This document shows positions 10,639 to 22,070 of a stretch of DNA of 64,000 bases, in pieces. How positions within the stretch are numbered: position 1 is the stretch's first letter; each line of letters opens with the position of its first letter. Position numbers and translations under genes: made by a program. The stretch lies in contig NC_087073.1 of assembly GCF_026151205.1 (NCBI RefSeq), positions 13,659,837 through 13,723,836 of the forward strand, written 5' to 3'. This DNA is from Bolinopsis microptera (taxonomy: Eukaryota > Ctenophora > Tentaculata > Lobata > Bolinopsidae). The notes beneath the pieces were generated by a model. That model made no database searches, was not told the DNA's origin, and saw only the letters and a program-made list of their open reading frames with translations.

Positions 10639-12540
10639 TTATAACACTAAACGTTTATAACACTAAACGTATCGCGAGAATTTACGTATTATGATATTAT
10701 AAGCTCAGTTAATCAAATCTACGATTCGCCTTAATTTGTACGTAATACCAGTAATTAAGAGAAATGAAGGTTACTAGAAATGAAACCCGGTAAATTGTCC
10801 CCCAGTTTGAGGGTTGAATATACCTGGGTATCAATAAATGTTTTTGCCATGAAACGGACCAAACTGATCCTAACTCATATTCCACTCATCATAGCATATC
10901 GCTTCAGCATGTACAAAGGGCATAACCTCAATCAGTTTAATGTAGTGAAATGACTGGTGTGAATGAAGTAGTGTACTAATAGTAATACAAGTTGGAGAGG
11001 ATCAGGTAAGCTTAGTCAGCATCCATGATGTTACAAACCCTCTGGGACATTACTGCACCCAGTCTCCAAAGTTACAGTAAATTCAGAATACCTGGGTATC
11101 ATAAGATATTAAATTAATAGCTTGGCAGTAACCTGGTATTTTCAGCTAAATTATAACACGCGACTGCAAAGATGCACGAGAATCCATTAATAATCATTCA
11201 TGTCGCGACATTGGTCATGAGCTCTTTTACTTATGACGATTGAGTTAACGACCTCTACGAATTGGTAATCTTGTGCCGATAGGTGTCAGATGAAGTAACT
11301 ATAGTTACTATAGTAACTATAGTTACTATAGTTACTATAGTTACTATAGTTACTATAGTTTCATGAGAGATCTCGCCTATTGAAGATTTTGTGACAAAGA
11401 AATGGGATAGTTAATCGTCGATTAAAATGAAAAATACTAAATTTAAGATTCTCATGAAGGAGAAAAGAAGAGAGACTAAGATAAAATAGCAGATACAACT
11501 AATATATTATATGAATAAAATATGGTGAGGATCAGTTTGTAAGATTGCAGCGCTATATAATATACATATAAGATAATATATATAAGCTATATAAGCTCTG
11601 TGTGTCTCAATGCACGATTTATGTACATACTGTATACGCAAATAGCCATTATGCTAGTGTTACGGTAGTAGTTGACAATACCAATATACTAGATGTAACG
11701 ATGCGAAACCATCGGAATCAGCCCGCAATAACGACGAAGGAATTTTATCAATTTGAGAATTAATTTCAAGCGTCAAAAGAAAAGCAGCTCCATTATACTA
11801 TCATAACTTTATAAGATTAATGCTGAGCGCGGTATGTGATATTTTTACAAAGAACTACAATTATATATATTGTACCAGGGATTTGACACACTTAAAATGT
11901 AAGCACATTGACATCTAGCATTATCAGTGATGCTATTAGTGATGGTACCATACCATTACGAGTACAGTATAATTATGCGGTTAATTGGTTTGATACCTGT
12001 AAAAGAGGAAGTTGAAACTACATTAAACAGCCAGCACTTAGTGCTGTAAACACACATACTCTATTTGGTGATGGAAATTAACATGATATCCACATTTTAA
12101 ATGTGTGTCCTAATTACTGCAACGCTTTAGTCTAATTCCAAGCAATCTTTAATTTACGAGATCAATTTGACAGATTGAACAATTCTATTAGTCTCAAAGG
12201 GTTGCTTAAGGAGAGTGAAAATGTAGAAATCATAAAACTTTCTAAATTTGTCCAAAATTTCAATACTGAGGAAAAAATGAGACAACCGTATGCAAATAAA
12301 ATTATCGAACGATGTGAGCATAGTTACAAATCGTAAAAAGTTGGTATAACACTCAAATCAGCAAAACGTTACGAAATCGTCACCATTTGACGATTAATGG
12401 AGAGAATTGGTGTACAGCATGACGTTAGTAAAATTACGATCTCACGATCTCAGACACTCACAAAGTATCGTAAAGTGAGAGAGCAATAATAACGTAGGTC
12501 CTGAAGCAGAGGTATCCAATAGCAATTGGGGCCAGCTCTC
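10639..12540. other. non-coding with a palindromic GTAAC repeat
   Basis: Unique AT-rich sequence except for the repeat at 11295-11360. No gene signal seen. Confidence 0.4.
11295..11360. repeat. GTAACTATA / GTTACTATA palindromic minisatellite
   Basis: Here the nonamer of the 7-kb array alternates orientation. GTAACTATAGTTAC is a perfect 14-bp palindrome, and the tract as a whole can fold on itself. Confidence 0.85.
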
Positions 12541-13923
12541 TGAAGCAGCTAAAGTATGGGGTATATAGTGGAGACTAGAGGCCCTGTGAATGACTGGTTC
12601 TGAAGCAGCTAAAGTATGGGGTATATAGTGGAGACTAGAGGCCCTGTGAATGACTGGTTCTGAAGCAGCTAAAGTATGGGGTATATAGTGGAGACTAGAA
12701 GCCCTGTGAATGACGGGTTCTGAAACAGCTTAAGTATGGGGTATATAGTGGAGACTAGATGCCCTGTGAATGACTGGTTCTGAAGCAGCTAAAGTATGGG
12801 GTATATAGTGGAGACTAGAGGCCCTGTGAATGACTGGCTCTGAAGCAGCTAAAGTATGGGGTATATAGTGGAGACTAGAGGCCCTGTGAATGACTGGCTC
12901 TGAAGCAGCTAAAGTATGGGGTATATAGTGGAGACTAGAGGCCCTGTGAATGACTGGCTCTGAAGCAGCTAAAGTATGGGGTATATAGTGGAGACTAGAG
13001 GCCCTGTGAATGACTGGCTCTGATGCAGCTAAAGTATGGGGTATATAGTGGAGACTAGAGGCCCTGTGAATGACTGGCTCTGAAGCAGCTAAAGTATGGG
13101 GTATATAGTGGAGACTAGAAGCCCTGTGAATGACTGGCTCTGAAGCAGCTAAAGTATGAGGTATATAGTGGAGACTAGAGGCCCTGTGAATGACTGGCTC
13201 TGAAGCAGCTAAAGTATGGGGTATATAGTGGAGACTAGAGGCCCTGTGAATGACTGGCTCTGAAGCAGCTAAAGTATGGGGTATATAGTGGAGACTAGAG
13301 GCCCTGTGAATGACTGGCTCTGAAGCAGCTAAAGTATGGGGTATATAGTGGAGACTAGAGGCCCTGTGAATGACTGGTTCTGAAGCAGCTAAAGTATGGG
13401 GTATATAGTGGAGACTAGAGGCCCTGTGAATGACTGGCTCTGAAGCAGCTAAAGTATGGGGTATATAGTGGAGACTAGAAGCCCTGTGAATGACTGGCTC
13501 TGAAGCAGCTAAAGTATGAGGTATATAGTGGAGACTAGAGGCCCTGTGAATGACTGGCTCTGAAGCAGCTAAAGTATGGGGTATATAGTGGAGACTATAA
13601 GAGGCCCTGTGAATGACTGGCTCTGAAGCAGCTAAAGTATGGGGTATATAGTGGAGACTAGAGGCCCTGTGAATGACTGGCTCTGAAGCAGCTAAAGTAT
13701 GGGGTATATAGTGGAGACTAGAGGCCCTGTGAATGACTGGTTCTGAAGCAGCTAAAGTATGGGGTATATAGTGGAGACTAGAGGCCCTGTGAATGACTGG
13801 CTCTGAAGCAGCTAAAGTATGGGGTATATAGTGGAGACTAGAGGCCCTGTGAATGACTGGCTCTGAAGCAGCTAAAGTATGAGGTATATAGTGGAGACTA
13901 GAGGCCCTGTGAATGACTGGCTC
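12541..13923 (+). repeat. 60-bp satellite, 23 units, with higher-order (6-unit) structure
   Basis: The unit begins TGAAGCAGCTAAAGTATGGG, continues GTATATAGTGGAGACTAGAG and ends GCCCTGTGAATGACTGGCTC. The first 17 units keep an exact 60-bp register from 12541. Unit 18 (13561-13623) has 3 extra bases, then five more follow. Diagnostic variants recur every six units: GTATGAGGT at 13141, 13501 and 13864; AGAAGCCC at 13081 and 13441; the GGTTC unit end in units starting 13321 and 13684. The array ends sharply at CTCTGGTGTG. Confidence 0.96.
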
Positions 13924-14496
13924 TGGTGTGCTCCTTTACAGCACCTGCATCTAATCACACCCTGCTTACCTAATTAATGAACGTAAAGAAAAGGTTGCAG
14001 TCGTTTAATTAGTGGTATTAAATGATACACGGTGAGAAAGGTTATAGGCTCCTGTAACGAATGGAGCAACCTACCCGTCAGCAAGCTTCATCAGCGAGAT
14101 TCAGCGGAGAAAATATACAAAACAACGGCATAATAACGATACTGGGTTGCAGAATGGCTTGACGTGTATATAAAGGGATATACAGGTGACCATGTTGCTA
14201 CTTTTATGAGGAGCCGTGTACAGAGTTATGATGAAATTGCCTTAACGTCACCATCAAGAAGAATATTGATTAGCTTGGAAGCTATGTCTCGTAAATTTTT
14301 CTGCTGAAATTTGTGGAGTTCTAGTTCTGATATTCAGGTCATTAAATAGCATTTAGCAGCAGCTTTGCTGCATCATACCTTCCCGTTATATTGCAGATGA
14401 CCTTGAAATTTAGCACTTTAGTTACCAAGGCAGCTGTGTCAAACGAAAACAATGACATGAGCTGAGAAATGTAGTGACTGTGTCAGTGAACAGGTG

Positions 14497-14553
14497 GTAA
14501 CTATAGTAACTATAGTAACTATAGTAACTATAGTAACTATAGTTATAGTAACT
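14497..14553 (+). repeat. short GTAACTATA minisatellite
   Basis: About six units of the same nonamer as at 6.9-7.7 kb, followed by GTTATAGTAACTGTA. Confidence 0.85.
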
Positions 14554-15139
14554 GTATTACCATTAATGTTGGTGATGTCATAGCAAATTTAGTAAAGTAA
14601 ATTGGGGTTTTAATTTTGATATTAAATTTGACCATAAAAAGATTTTAATGGGAACAGACATTTCAATTATCATCCCCGTCGCGGGGTTAAACTTTGATGA
14701 ACATGAATTACCTTAAATATTATATTATATAAATTACCTTTAATTGCAGAACGACGTAATGATTGTCGGGAGTCAGAACTCAAAAGTAGTGAACGAATCA
14801 TTGGATTGTTTAGTGATGTAGTAAGAGTTTAGATGTCTCAGCCAGGTTGGAATGCTCTTCCTCGATTTGAGCCAACAAATAAGTGAAAAGAGATTTGTGC
14901 AGACTGACAACTACCAACTTGGCCTTACCCGACATCAGTGTTTTCTTATCGGTTGAAAGTTTATTGAATCTCAACATGAGTCATTCAGTTTAGCGTGTTT
15001 GATGTTTAAGAGTTTAAGTGATTCCAAGGAAGAACATTTCGCATAACAGTTGAATATGCTAAGTCTAAAATATTGATAATTTCATCTAAAACCAGTCAAC
15101 CAGTGGTGTTCCACTACAAACCATTTCAGAGAAAATACG

Positions 15140-15275
15140 TAAGATTTGGCGAATTGTTCAGCTTAATTGCAGTCTTTCGTTGTCTCAAAATTTGCCGCAC
15201 ATAAATAAGTATAAGGCAAAGTGCGGAATTGCACTATTTGCAAAATATTACCGCACCAACATGTTGCCATTGGAA
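15140..15275 (+). repeat. dispersed repeat with GTGCGGAATTGCAC core, copy 1
   Basis: The series GGCGAAT..CAGC(T)TAATTGCAG..GTTGTCT..TTGCCGCAC, then GTGCGGAATTGCAC, then ATTACCGCACCAACATGTTGCC recurs reverse-complemented at 57478-57600, and in part near 58865-58925. The core is a near palindrome (GTGCG-N4-CGCAC in the other copies). Probably an old non-autonomous transposon. Confidence 0.55.
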
Positions 15276-15465
15276 AATGATGGTAGTCGAGTAGGAACTT
15301 GAACATTCGAGATGCATGTGCTTACTCATTAAAATCACTGCCCACTTGAAAAGTGTTTGAAAATAGAGTCAAAATAAGCTGTGCAGTGTGCTCCGTAAAG
15401 CAGCATGGATTACTAAAATTCAATTTTAAAACTGTTTGAAGATGCTAAAAAAGTGCTCAACTCAC

Positions 15466-15495
15466 CTTCAAACTTAGCGAAGGCTCGTTCCATAT
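15466..15495 (-). other. orphan micro-exon resembling the 3.75-kb exon
   Basis: Read on the minus strand, ACTGCAG then AT-ATG-GAA-CGA-GCC-TTC-GCT-AAG-TTT-GAA-G then GTGAGT. It encodes MERAFAKFE with a good acceptor, a strong donor and the same end phase (1) as exon 1 of the small membrane protein gene (MEKSFAKFE at 3751). It could be an alternative upstream exon of that gene, 11.6 kb away, or the relic of a duplicated copy. No matching second exon was found nearby. Confidence 0.3.
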
Positions 15496-16390
15496 CTGCA
15501 GTTTGAGATTCCCTTTAACTGCAGCTTTAAATACTTGTCCACCTTTAACCAGCTTGTCGTGTAGAGGATTTCTCAGAATAAATTGCGATACAAGTTGCCA
15601 TTAGCACTGATACAGCAATGGGGGAGTGTAGTTTGGGTTGGCAGGGCCGGGGCCACTACACGAGCTACACGAGCTATAAACAAGAAATAAGCCCACTCTA
15701 CAGTGGAGACTACTTACAAGCTTTATGAGGGTTTACATTGACGTAGATAACCGGTAATTAAATACAGTAAGCAAGCCCTTAAGCCTTCAGAGCCACTCCA
15801 CTTTAGCCACTTAAACAATTAGAGGCCCTATTAGAGACCCAGATCGGGCCAATAGAGCGTCACATTTCCGCCCACGTGTCCTTACTTGTTGGGAATTATC
15901 CACTAATTGATTTTTGATCCATGGTCGCTAACAGGATGTCTATCTGGTGAGTCTATTATACTCTACATGAGTCTACATTCTATCGTGGGATTGAAGTATG
16001 TAGACTCGGATAGAGTGGATTACAAACCCACATACACGCAGCGTGGTCGGTTGCTATCTTGTAATTCAGTTCTATGGTCCACTGATATCTTATGATTCAG
16101 TTATTTAGTACGGCTGCTGATATTCCCACAGAAATAATTCAGCAGATCTTGGTAAGAATCTGAGTATGAGACTTTAGCTAAAGAACAAAGTAATAGTGGC
16201 GATATCATCGTGCATTAACACGAAATAATTATAAATTAAATTAGTTTCGAGGTCTGAATATAATCAGAATTCTGGTGGAGTGGTGTCGGGCTGGGCTCTC
16301 AAAAATTAATGGTTATGACACTCCGTACGGTCATCTTATTCTGTGTCTCGAAAAGAACACATAAGTGTTGATTCGAGTTTGGAACTATTG
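15496..16390. other. upstream region of the GPCR gene
   Basis: No coding pattern. Several short open frames exist but show no family or splice support. It presumably holds the promoter and 5' UTR of the GPCR gene. Confidence 0.35.
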
Positions 16391-18385
16391 ATGTTTCTTA
16401 TTTTGGTCTGTCCTGTGATAGTTAGGCTTGTTTCTGGACGAGTCAATCTCACCTCCTCCGAAAATACAAAAGATGAGGCAGCTACACGTGAATGGCAGAA
16501 GGAATTGGAACGCGGTGTAGAAAAGACAACAGACAATCCTACACCTAGACCTAAAACAGATGACGCAGATACAAGTGAATGGCAGAAGGAATTGGAACGC
16601 GGTGTAGAAAAGACAACAGACAATCCTACACCTAGACATAAAACAGATGACGCAGATACAAGTGAATGGCAGACGGACGCCAAAGATGAAGAAAAACTCC
16701 CTAGTGGTTACAATCGGGACGATAGTCTCAAAGAACTCGATACATGGGACCATGTAACGACAGGTAACCACAGTAACCACAGTAACCACAGTAACCACAG
16801 TAACAGGGACCATGCAACGACAAACTCATTTGAAAATATTTGGCACAGCATCTATGCCCCCCAAGACTCCTGGATACCTGATATTACACCAAAACGAACG
16901 GATACGAACACAACAAATTATTTCACTAACTTCTCTTTTCTCCCCGGAAATTTCGGGCTTGGAGTTTGGATTCCTCCTGTATCAACAGATGACTCCGAGG
17001 CATGGTCGATGCGGACTTGGAGTCCAAGTAAAGTTTCAAGGCCACAGTCAGACAAGATGGTTCACAAATACAAGGATCCTATACCTATAATACACCCGCC
17101 ATCGACTGGTAATTATGTTGATGCACCTATTGAAGCCTTGTCAGGGCTTCATAATGATGATGCTGCTCCTATTTTTGACAAGTCATGGCTTCGCAAAGAA
17201 CGACGGCCAACTCCTGGAAAAGACACTCCATCTTCATCACAGACAACAAAGCCCTGGTCCACAGCTAAACTTGGAAGCGAAACTACGACGCTCGACATCT
17301 CTAGTATGATGAAGGGAACGGTAGTCTCAGATGAAACAGTTGAAGCTGACAACAAATCCGCAGCATTCAACAAAGACTTTGGAGAAGTTGAGGATATGGT
17401 TCTGATAGGAGGCAACATGTTTCTTGTCATCGCAGCAGCGGTATTTAATCTCCTAGTCATCAAGTTCTACAAACATCAGGCCAAGAAGCTAATCCCTTTT
17501 ATCTACTTCTCAGTGGCACTGGCAGATCTAGTAACCGCTCTGTCCTGTCTCCTGCACCCTGTTATCCTGGCCCTGCTCATGTTCACTACCTCTCACAACA
17601 CTCTCAGCTCCGTTCTTATACTTTTATGTTTCCTCTCCTCCAGTACCTCCATCAGGGTGGGTGTATTCTACAACCTCATCCTATCCGTTGTGAGGTCCAT
17701 AAACATCGTCCAGCCCTTCTATCAGGTCAAGCTTGGGTATCTGAAAGTTGCTAGTGTCGTCTATCCTGCTATTTGGGCTGTGGTGGGAGCAGTTGATGTC
17801 TATTGGGTAGTCGACCTAGGGTACATGATGTACCCAAAAGCAATGTTCAAACATATGATATATAAGCCGATGTCTGGTAGTGGTCTGGCCGCGCTGGTGC
17901 TCGGTGAAGATGCAACATACCTACAAATCATTTTGTTCGGGATGACAGTTCCCTTCTTAATTCCTTCGCTCCTTGTCACGATCTGTCTCGTGTTCCAGAT
18001 CCACTACCTTAACATATCAACAGCTCATCTGGGGAAAGGAGCCAAGATTGTCTCCAAAAGACCGGCCATCACAATCCTCCAGCTCACTCTCCTTTTCATC
18101 ACCTGCAACCTCACAGCTACTGCTGTGTTCATCTACTTCTACGCTCCTAGTGGATCTGAACAACGCAGGACGGGGGCGCGTGATGCGCGGCTCATGTACG
18201 TGTCTTCATCTGTCCTGCATGTGTTCAATGCCACTTTCAGTCCTCTAATCATGATCCTGAGAGGAAGGTCCCTGAAAACTGCCATCCAGTCAGAGATAAA
18301 GAGCATCAAGACCAAATTTAGCACCAGAACTAGCAGCGTGGAACCTCGTTCAAATGGAGTCAAAGTTATCGTGTACAGATACTGA
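16391..18385 (+). CDS. orphan rhodopsin-like (class A) G protein-coupled receptor with long repeat-bearing ectodomain
   Basis: Single exon, 664 aa. The start is placed at ATG 16391 because it opens directly on a signal peptide (MFLILVCPVIVRLVSG); the frame is open further 5' but only from non-ATG codons. The ectodomain (about 17-335) has two near-identical 29-residue repeats (34-62, 63-91; EWQKELERGVEKTTDNPTPR), a run of N-H-S sequons (about 125-137), and many Thr/Ser/Pro. Seven hydrophobic segments follow: TM1 ~336-361, TM2 ~366-395 (VALADLV, the LxxAD Asp), TM3 ~403-440 ending SVVRSINIVQPF (a DRY-box variant without the Asp), TM4 ~450-475, TM5 ~509-537 (PFLIPSLL), TM6 ~558-583, TM7 ~600-625 (NATFSPLIMILRGRSLK, a variant of NPxxY). 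A short basic tail follows. No ligand can be inferred. The missing Asp of DRY and Tyr of NPxxY are notable. Confidence 0.88.
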   Translation: MFLILVCPVIVRLVSGRVNLTSSENTKDEAATREWQKELERGVEKTTDNPTPRPKTDDADTSEWQKELERGVEKTTDNPTPRHKTDDADTSEWQTDAKDEEKLPSGYNRDDSLKELDTWDHVTTGNHSNHSNHSNHSNRDHATTNSFENIWHSIYAPQDSWIPDITPKRTDTNTTNYFTNFSFLPGNFGLGVWIPPVSTDDSEAWSMRTWSPSKVSRPQSDKMVHKYKDPIPIIHPPSTGNYVDAPIEALSGLHNDDAAPIFDKSWLRKERRPTPGKDTPSSSQTTKPWSTAKLGSETTTLDISSMMKGTVVSDETVEADNKSAAFNKDFGEVEDMVLIGGNMFLVIAAAVFNLLVIKFYKHQAKKLIPFIYFSVALADLVTALSCLLHPVILALLMFTTSHNTLSSVLILLCFLSSSTSIRVGVFYNLILSVVRSINIVQPFYQVKLGYLKVASVVYPAIWAVVGAVDVYWVVDLGYMMYPKAMFKHMIYKPMSGSGLAALVLGEDATYLQIILFGMTVPFLIPSLLVTICLVFQIHYLNISTAHLGKGAKIVSKRPAITILQLTLLFITCNLTATAVFIYFYAPSGSEQRRTGARDARLMYVSSSVLHVFNATFSPLIMILRGRSLKTAIQSEIKSIKTKFSTRTSSVEPRSNGVKVIVYRY

Positions 18386-18487
18386 GCATATTTAACAAAC
18401 TCAAAACCAAAATATTATATTATGGTTTTTAATCGTTGATGTTTAGTTTTTATGTCAAATATTATTTAATATAATATTATGCACCAA

Positions 18488-18493
18488 AATAAA
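18488..18493 (+). promoter_or_regulatory. poly(A) signal of the GPCR gene
   Basis: AATAAA about 100 bases after the stop codon, in AT-rich sequence; the only obvious hexamer close downstream. Confidence 0.5.
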
Positions 18494-20546
18494 TAAGTTT
18501 AATTTAAAAATTAAAATGCATGGAAATTTATAGTCATTGACTGCTTAACAGATTAGTAAATATTGTTTGATTTTTTAAAAAACGTTATTATTGAAAAATG
18601 TATTATTTTGATATGTCAGACCACTGACCACTATTTGTACAAAATCTCTTCGGGCACAGCGGGAATGAAATTTAAAAGAAATTACAGCAGATCAAGCAGT
18701 ATTGAAACAAATTTAATTTCAGGCTGTTTTTTCATCTTTAAACGTTAGTAATACCAACAACAATCATCGAATGATTGACTATTTGGAGGGCTATATCATA
18801 TAATATATCGTAGCCGATGAACGTAACATCAGCTGAGAACAAACGCAAAACAATGGAGCAGATACCACCTAAACAGTAAACTCTATATTACTACACTGCA
18901 GTGTACTATACTTGCTATAATAGTATTACTATAAAGCTATAATACTAGGTATGCACTATGCTCCACATATCCAATGTAACCAAGGTAACCGATCGGAAAA
19001 CGCTCGCTGAACGACGTGAGGAGCCGACAGAGTGATTAATCACTTTACTCTCGCGGTCACGTGACTAGCTTTACCTTGTTCTGTAAGTATAATCCCTGTT
19101 ATGTAGTTAGAAGTGAATATTGAATCGTTGTAAAGGGAATATTTATTTTACTATCTTATACCTCAAATATATTTATAATGGTGAGTACTGTCAAATATCG
19201 ACAAACTTTTGACATAATATCGTCAAAATATCGTCAAATATCTGATTATTAATAGATATAGAAATTTACGCACGTCTTCCAGATATATCCGAAGCGTGGA
19301 GAGAAGTATTTGTGGACTTTCATGGAACTCTGAAGTACACCTTATTGATCTCATCTTGCATTCTAAATTCTTAAATATGTACGCAACGTTATTACTATCA
19401 CAATTCAATATTCCATTAATAATGAAATTATGGCTATTATGGAAACTATATCAATAAGCAAAAAGTTTTTAATTTTTCTGAATGCTTCCTTTGTGATTTC
19501 TATGCCCTCTTTTGTGTTAATTCATTTAAGAACTCTGTGACGTTTTCTGAGGATTTTAATGCAAATTTTATGCCCGGGATTTTATGTGCTATTAAGCCAG
19601 TTTAGGAAGAAATCAAAGTTTTCTTGGCCATGTGTCCATGGGACATAAACGTCACTTTTGGGTTCACTTTTGAACCTAACCCAATATTATGGTCTAACTT
19701 ATCAATGGCAGTGTCAGGCTGTCAGCATAGGCACATGCATTTTTCGGTTCCATCGCGCTGTACCTTTGATTTGTCTGATGGTATCTCCTTCAAATTCGGT
19801 GATGACATTTTTAATTTCAAGAGCATCTACATTCTACAATACATTCCGTCAGTCGACGACAACATAACGGCAAAATTTGCATAAAGCTGTATTAAAACTA
19901 GCCGTACATGATGGCATTAAGAATTAAGATAAAACTATTAATTTAAGATTTCTTTGGTAACATTTTTTTAAAGTGGTAAAAACTTGCGCTTTTTGCTCAA
20001 ATTCTGAATAACTTTTTTCTTGTGCACTTTTAATTTTATCAAATTGACCTGAAAACATTTGTATCGCCCGGTACCTACTTGATACTTTTAAGAGACGCAT
20101 TAACACGCAAAAGCATTTAGTGTTATTACTATACAAAAAATAGAGGATGGTGTGATCTTACTGCTAGTGCCAACACTGCAATTATTTGATTACCTAAAGA
20201 GTTTCGGGCTTCCTGAGTTTAAAACGCGCATTTGTGTATCACGTGACCGATGTCTGATAAGGCCTCATTTTTATTTCGAAACGGATTCTTAATCCTTATA
20301 CATCATAACTAACTATCTAACTATATAACTAACTACTAACTAACTATCTAACTATCGTACTGTCCAATTATTAGTTAGGTTGCCAAACTTGTAGCAGAAA
20401 ACACGACATTTTAATAGCTTTTATCCTTTTATCTATTCTTGTCATCTTTAAAATTAAATTTGAAAATTTCAAACTAAATATTAACCTTCCAAACGACTTC
20501 TGCTGTGTCTAAATGAAAAATTAATATATTAATTTTAAACTACCTG
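18494..20546. other. non-coding, nothing recognised
   Basis: AT-rich. Short open frames (for example 19630-19884 plus, 19924-20136 minus) have no motif or splice support. A CTAA/CTAT run lies at about 20308-20357. Confidence 0.4.
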
Positions 20547-21387
20547 TTATCGGACCTTGGCCTTATTTGAATGGACATTATGTGAACGGACATTAAAATG
20601 AACGCTCAAAGGAGTTCAAAACCATTAAAAATCCGAATTTATTCATTTTTTTTCCAAGTTTAACAGATAATTTTTAAATCGATTTTTCATACAGCAAATA
20701 AGAAAAGCAGTTGTTAGGCAATAAAAATGTTAAATTCTGTGCAGATGAGGTATGAAGGTACATCGGCCATATCCCTCGGAAGATATCCCGGTTTCGAATT
20801 CTATATTATCGAGATGATTGGTAATAGTATGTAATGGTAGGATGTATCATCGTTGACATGAACCACCGAAAGTAGGCTATGCCAAGTGGGGGGCTAGAGA
20901 TATAGCTCAAGTTGTACTTCAGGCATTTGCATTCTAGTACCTCTGGTAGAGCAGTTGATATCGTTCATTACCCGGTACTACAACTACTAGTTGGATAAAC
21001 AACCAGTTGTAAGAGATCTAGAACTAGAAGATGTAGAGGTAGATTACTAGTAACTCCGAAGAAATGAACGAGGGACCGTTATAGATCAAGAAAGTACAGA
21101 AGTTCCATAATATGATATTTATAATATCTAAATTTTATGATAACTTGTTTTTCATTGATCCAATGATATTCATATAGTTTAGTTCGATGATAGAAATTGA
21201 AATTAACTGAAATTAAAAGTTGTCATATCCTGGACAATAAGTTCGCAGTGGAAAAATTTTTGAACAAAATTCAACTGACTTTAATTTGGACGGACCTTAA
21301 ACGGACGGAAATTATTTGAACGGACATTAAGATGAACGCTAGGGCCTCCAGCGTTCAATCAATGACTGTTCAAATAAGGTCCGATAA
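20547..21387 (+). mobile_element. terminal-inverted-repeat element, copy 1 (with internal insertion)
   Basis: Left end TTATCGGACCTT..CTTATTTGAA; right end TTCAAATAAGGTCCGATAA, its inverse. Inside, the phrases GAACGGACATTAAAATGAACGCT, GACAATAAGTTCG and GAACGGACATTAAGATGAACG also occur (reverse-complemented) in a ~415-bp copy at 53547-53961. Relative to that copy, this one has about 440 extra bases (20732-21172). The insert contains a B-box-like GGTTTCGAATTC and an A-box-like GGTAGAGCAGTTG, but in an order unlike a simple tRNA-derived SINE. No transposase ORF: non-autonomous. Confidence 0.6.
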
Positions 21388-22070
21388 GGTAAAGGGTATC
21401 CATATAAAGACTGACAGTCGTGCTTGCCAGCGCTATAATTATGCAAGTAAACAAATTGACTACCACTTTTAGTTTTAGCATGTAAAGCCGTTGCTTCGTC
21501 AGAATGATACGCAATACGTACGAGAAATTAATGAGTACGCAATAAAAAGCTTTATTAATGCAGTAGTAAAAATTTAATTATGTCGAAGCTATTGTAAAAA
21601 GATATTTAAAATACAATCCGATGTGTAAATAAATTCGCTCCCACTAAATCGCTCGCCAAAATTTTTAAAAATTCTTGTAAAAATACCCTGAGGGTATGAA
21701 AGTAATTCGAATAGGTGTATTTTGATGATTTCGAATCACTCCCCATGACGTAGGGTAAAAATGCTTATGGGCAAAAAATATTTTGGTCACGTGACAGGCT
21801 GGTAAAACACGAATTCGATTGTTTAGAGCTCGGGTTAGGGTTGTGGTTAGGGTTATTGTTAAGCTGCACTAACAAAAAAGGTTACGTGATAATTTTTGGG
21901 CGAGCGAATTAGTAAAAGCTAAATAAATTATTACGGTAACGTTTGTTCGATGATTTTATTTAAAAAGGGAGGGCATGCATAAAAATTTTAAAATATACCA
22001 ATAAAAACTTAATAAAATTATGGCCGGAGTGCTTCATAGTCTGACTAAAAAATAAACATCAGCTAATTGT
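21388..22070. other. downstream region of thioester gene A
   Basis: No gene. It holds a TTAGGG-like stretch (about 21833-21857) and the 3' flank of gene A, with a minus-strand AATAAA at 21955-21960. Confidence 0.4.
21955..21960 (-). promoter_or_regulatory. candidate poly(A) signal of thioester gene A
   Basis: AATAAA on the minus strand, about 110 bases after the gene A stop codon. Confidence 0.4.

Larger units (their letters stand above)
13924..15465. other. non-coding with short repeats
   Basis: Holds a short GTAACTATA run (14497-14553) and a dispersed repeat (15140-15275), both listed separately. No coding signal otherwise. Confidence 0.4.

Noticed and set aside
8052-13923. CRISPR-like arrays
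   Set aside because: Units follow each other directly with no unique spacers, and the surroundings are eukaryotic; ordinary satellites.
16343-16390. Earlier GPCR start at 16343
   Set aside because: The codon there is GTG; the first in-frame ATG (16391) gives a clean signal peptide.
16336-16813. Long frames antisense to the GPCR ectodomain
   Set aside because: Shadows of the coding strand and its 29-residue duplication; the signal peptide and TM pattern are only on the plus strand.
19630-19884. Plus-strand frame of 85 codons starting ATGTGTCCATGG
   Set aside because: No motif, no neighbours, no splice signals; length is expected by chance.
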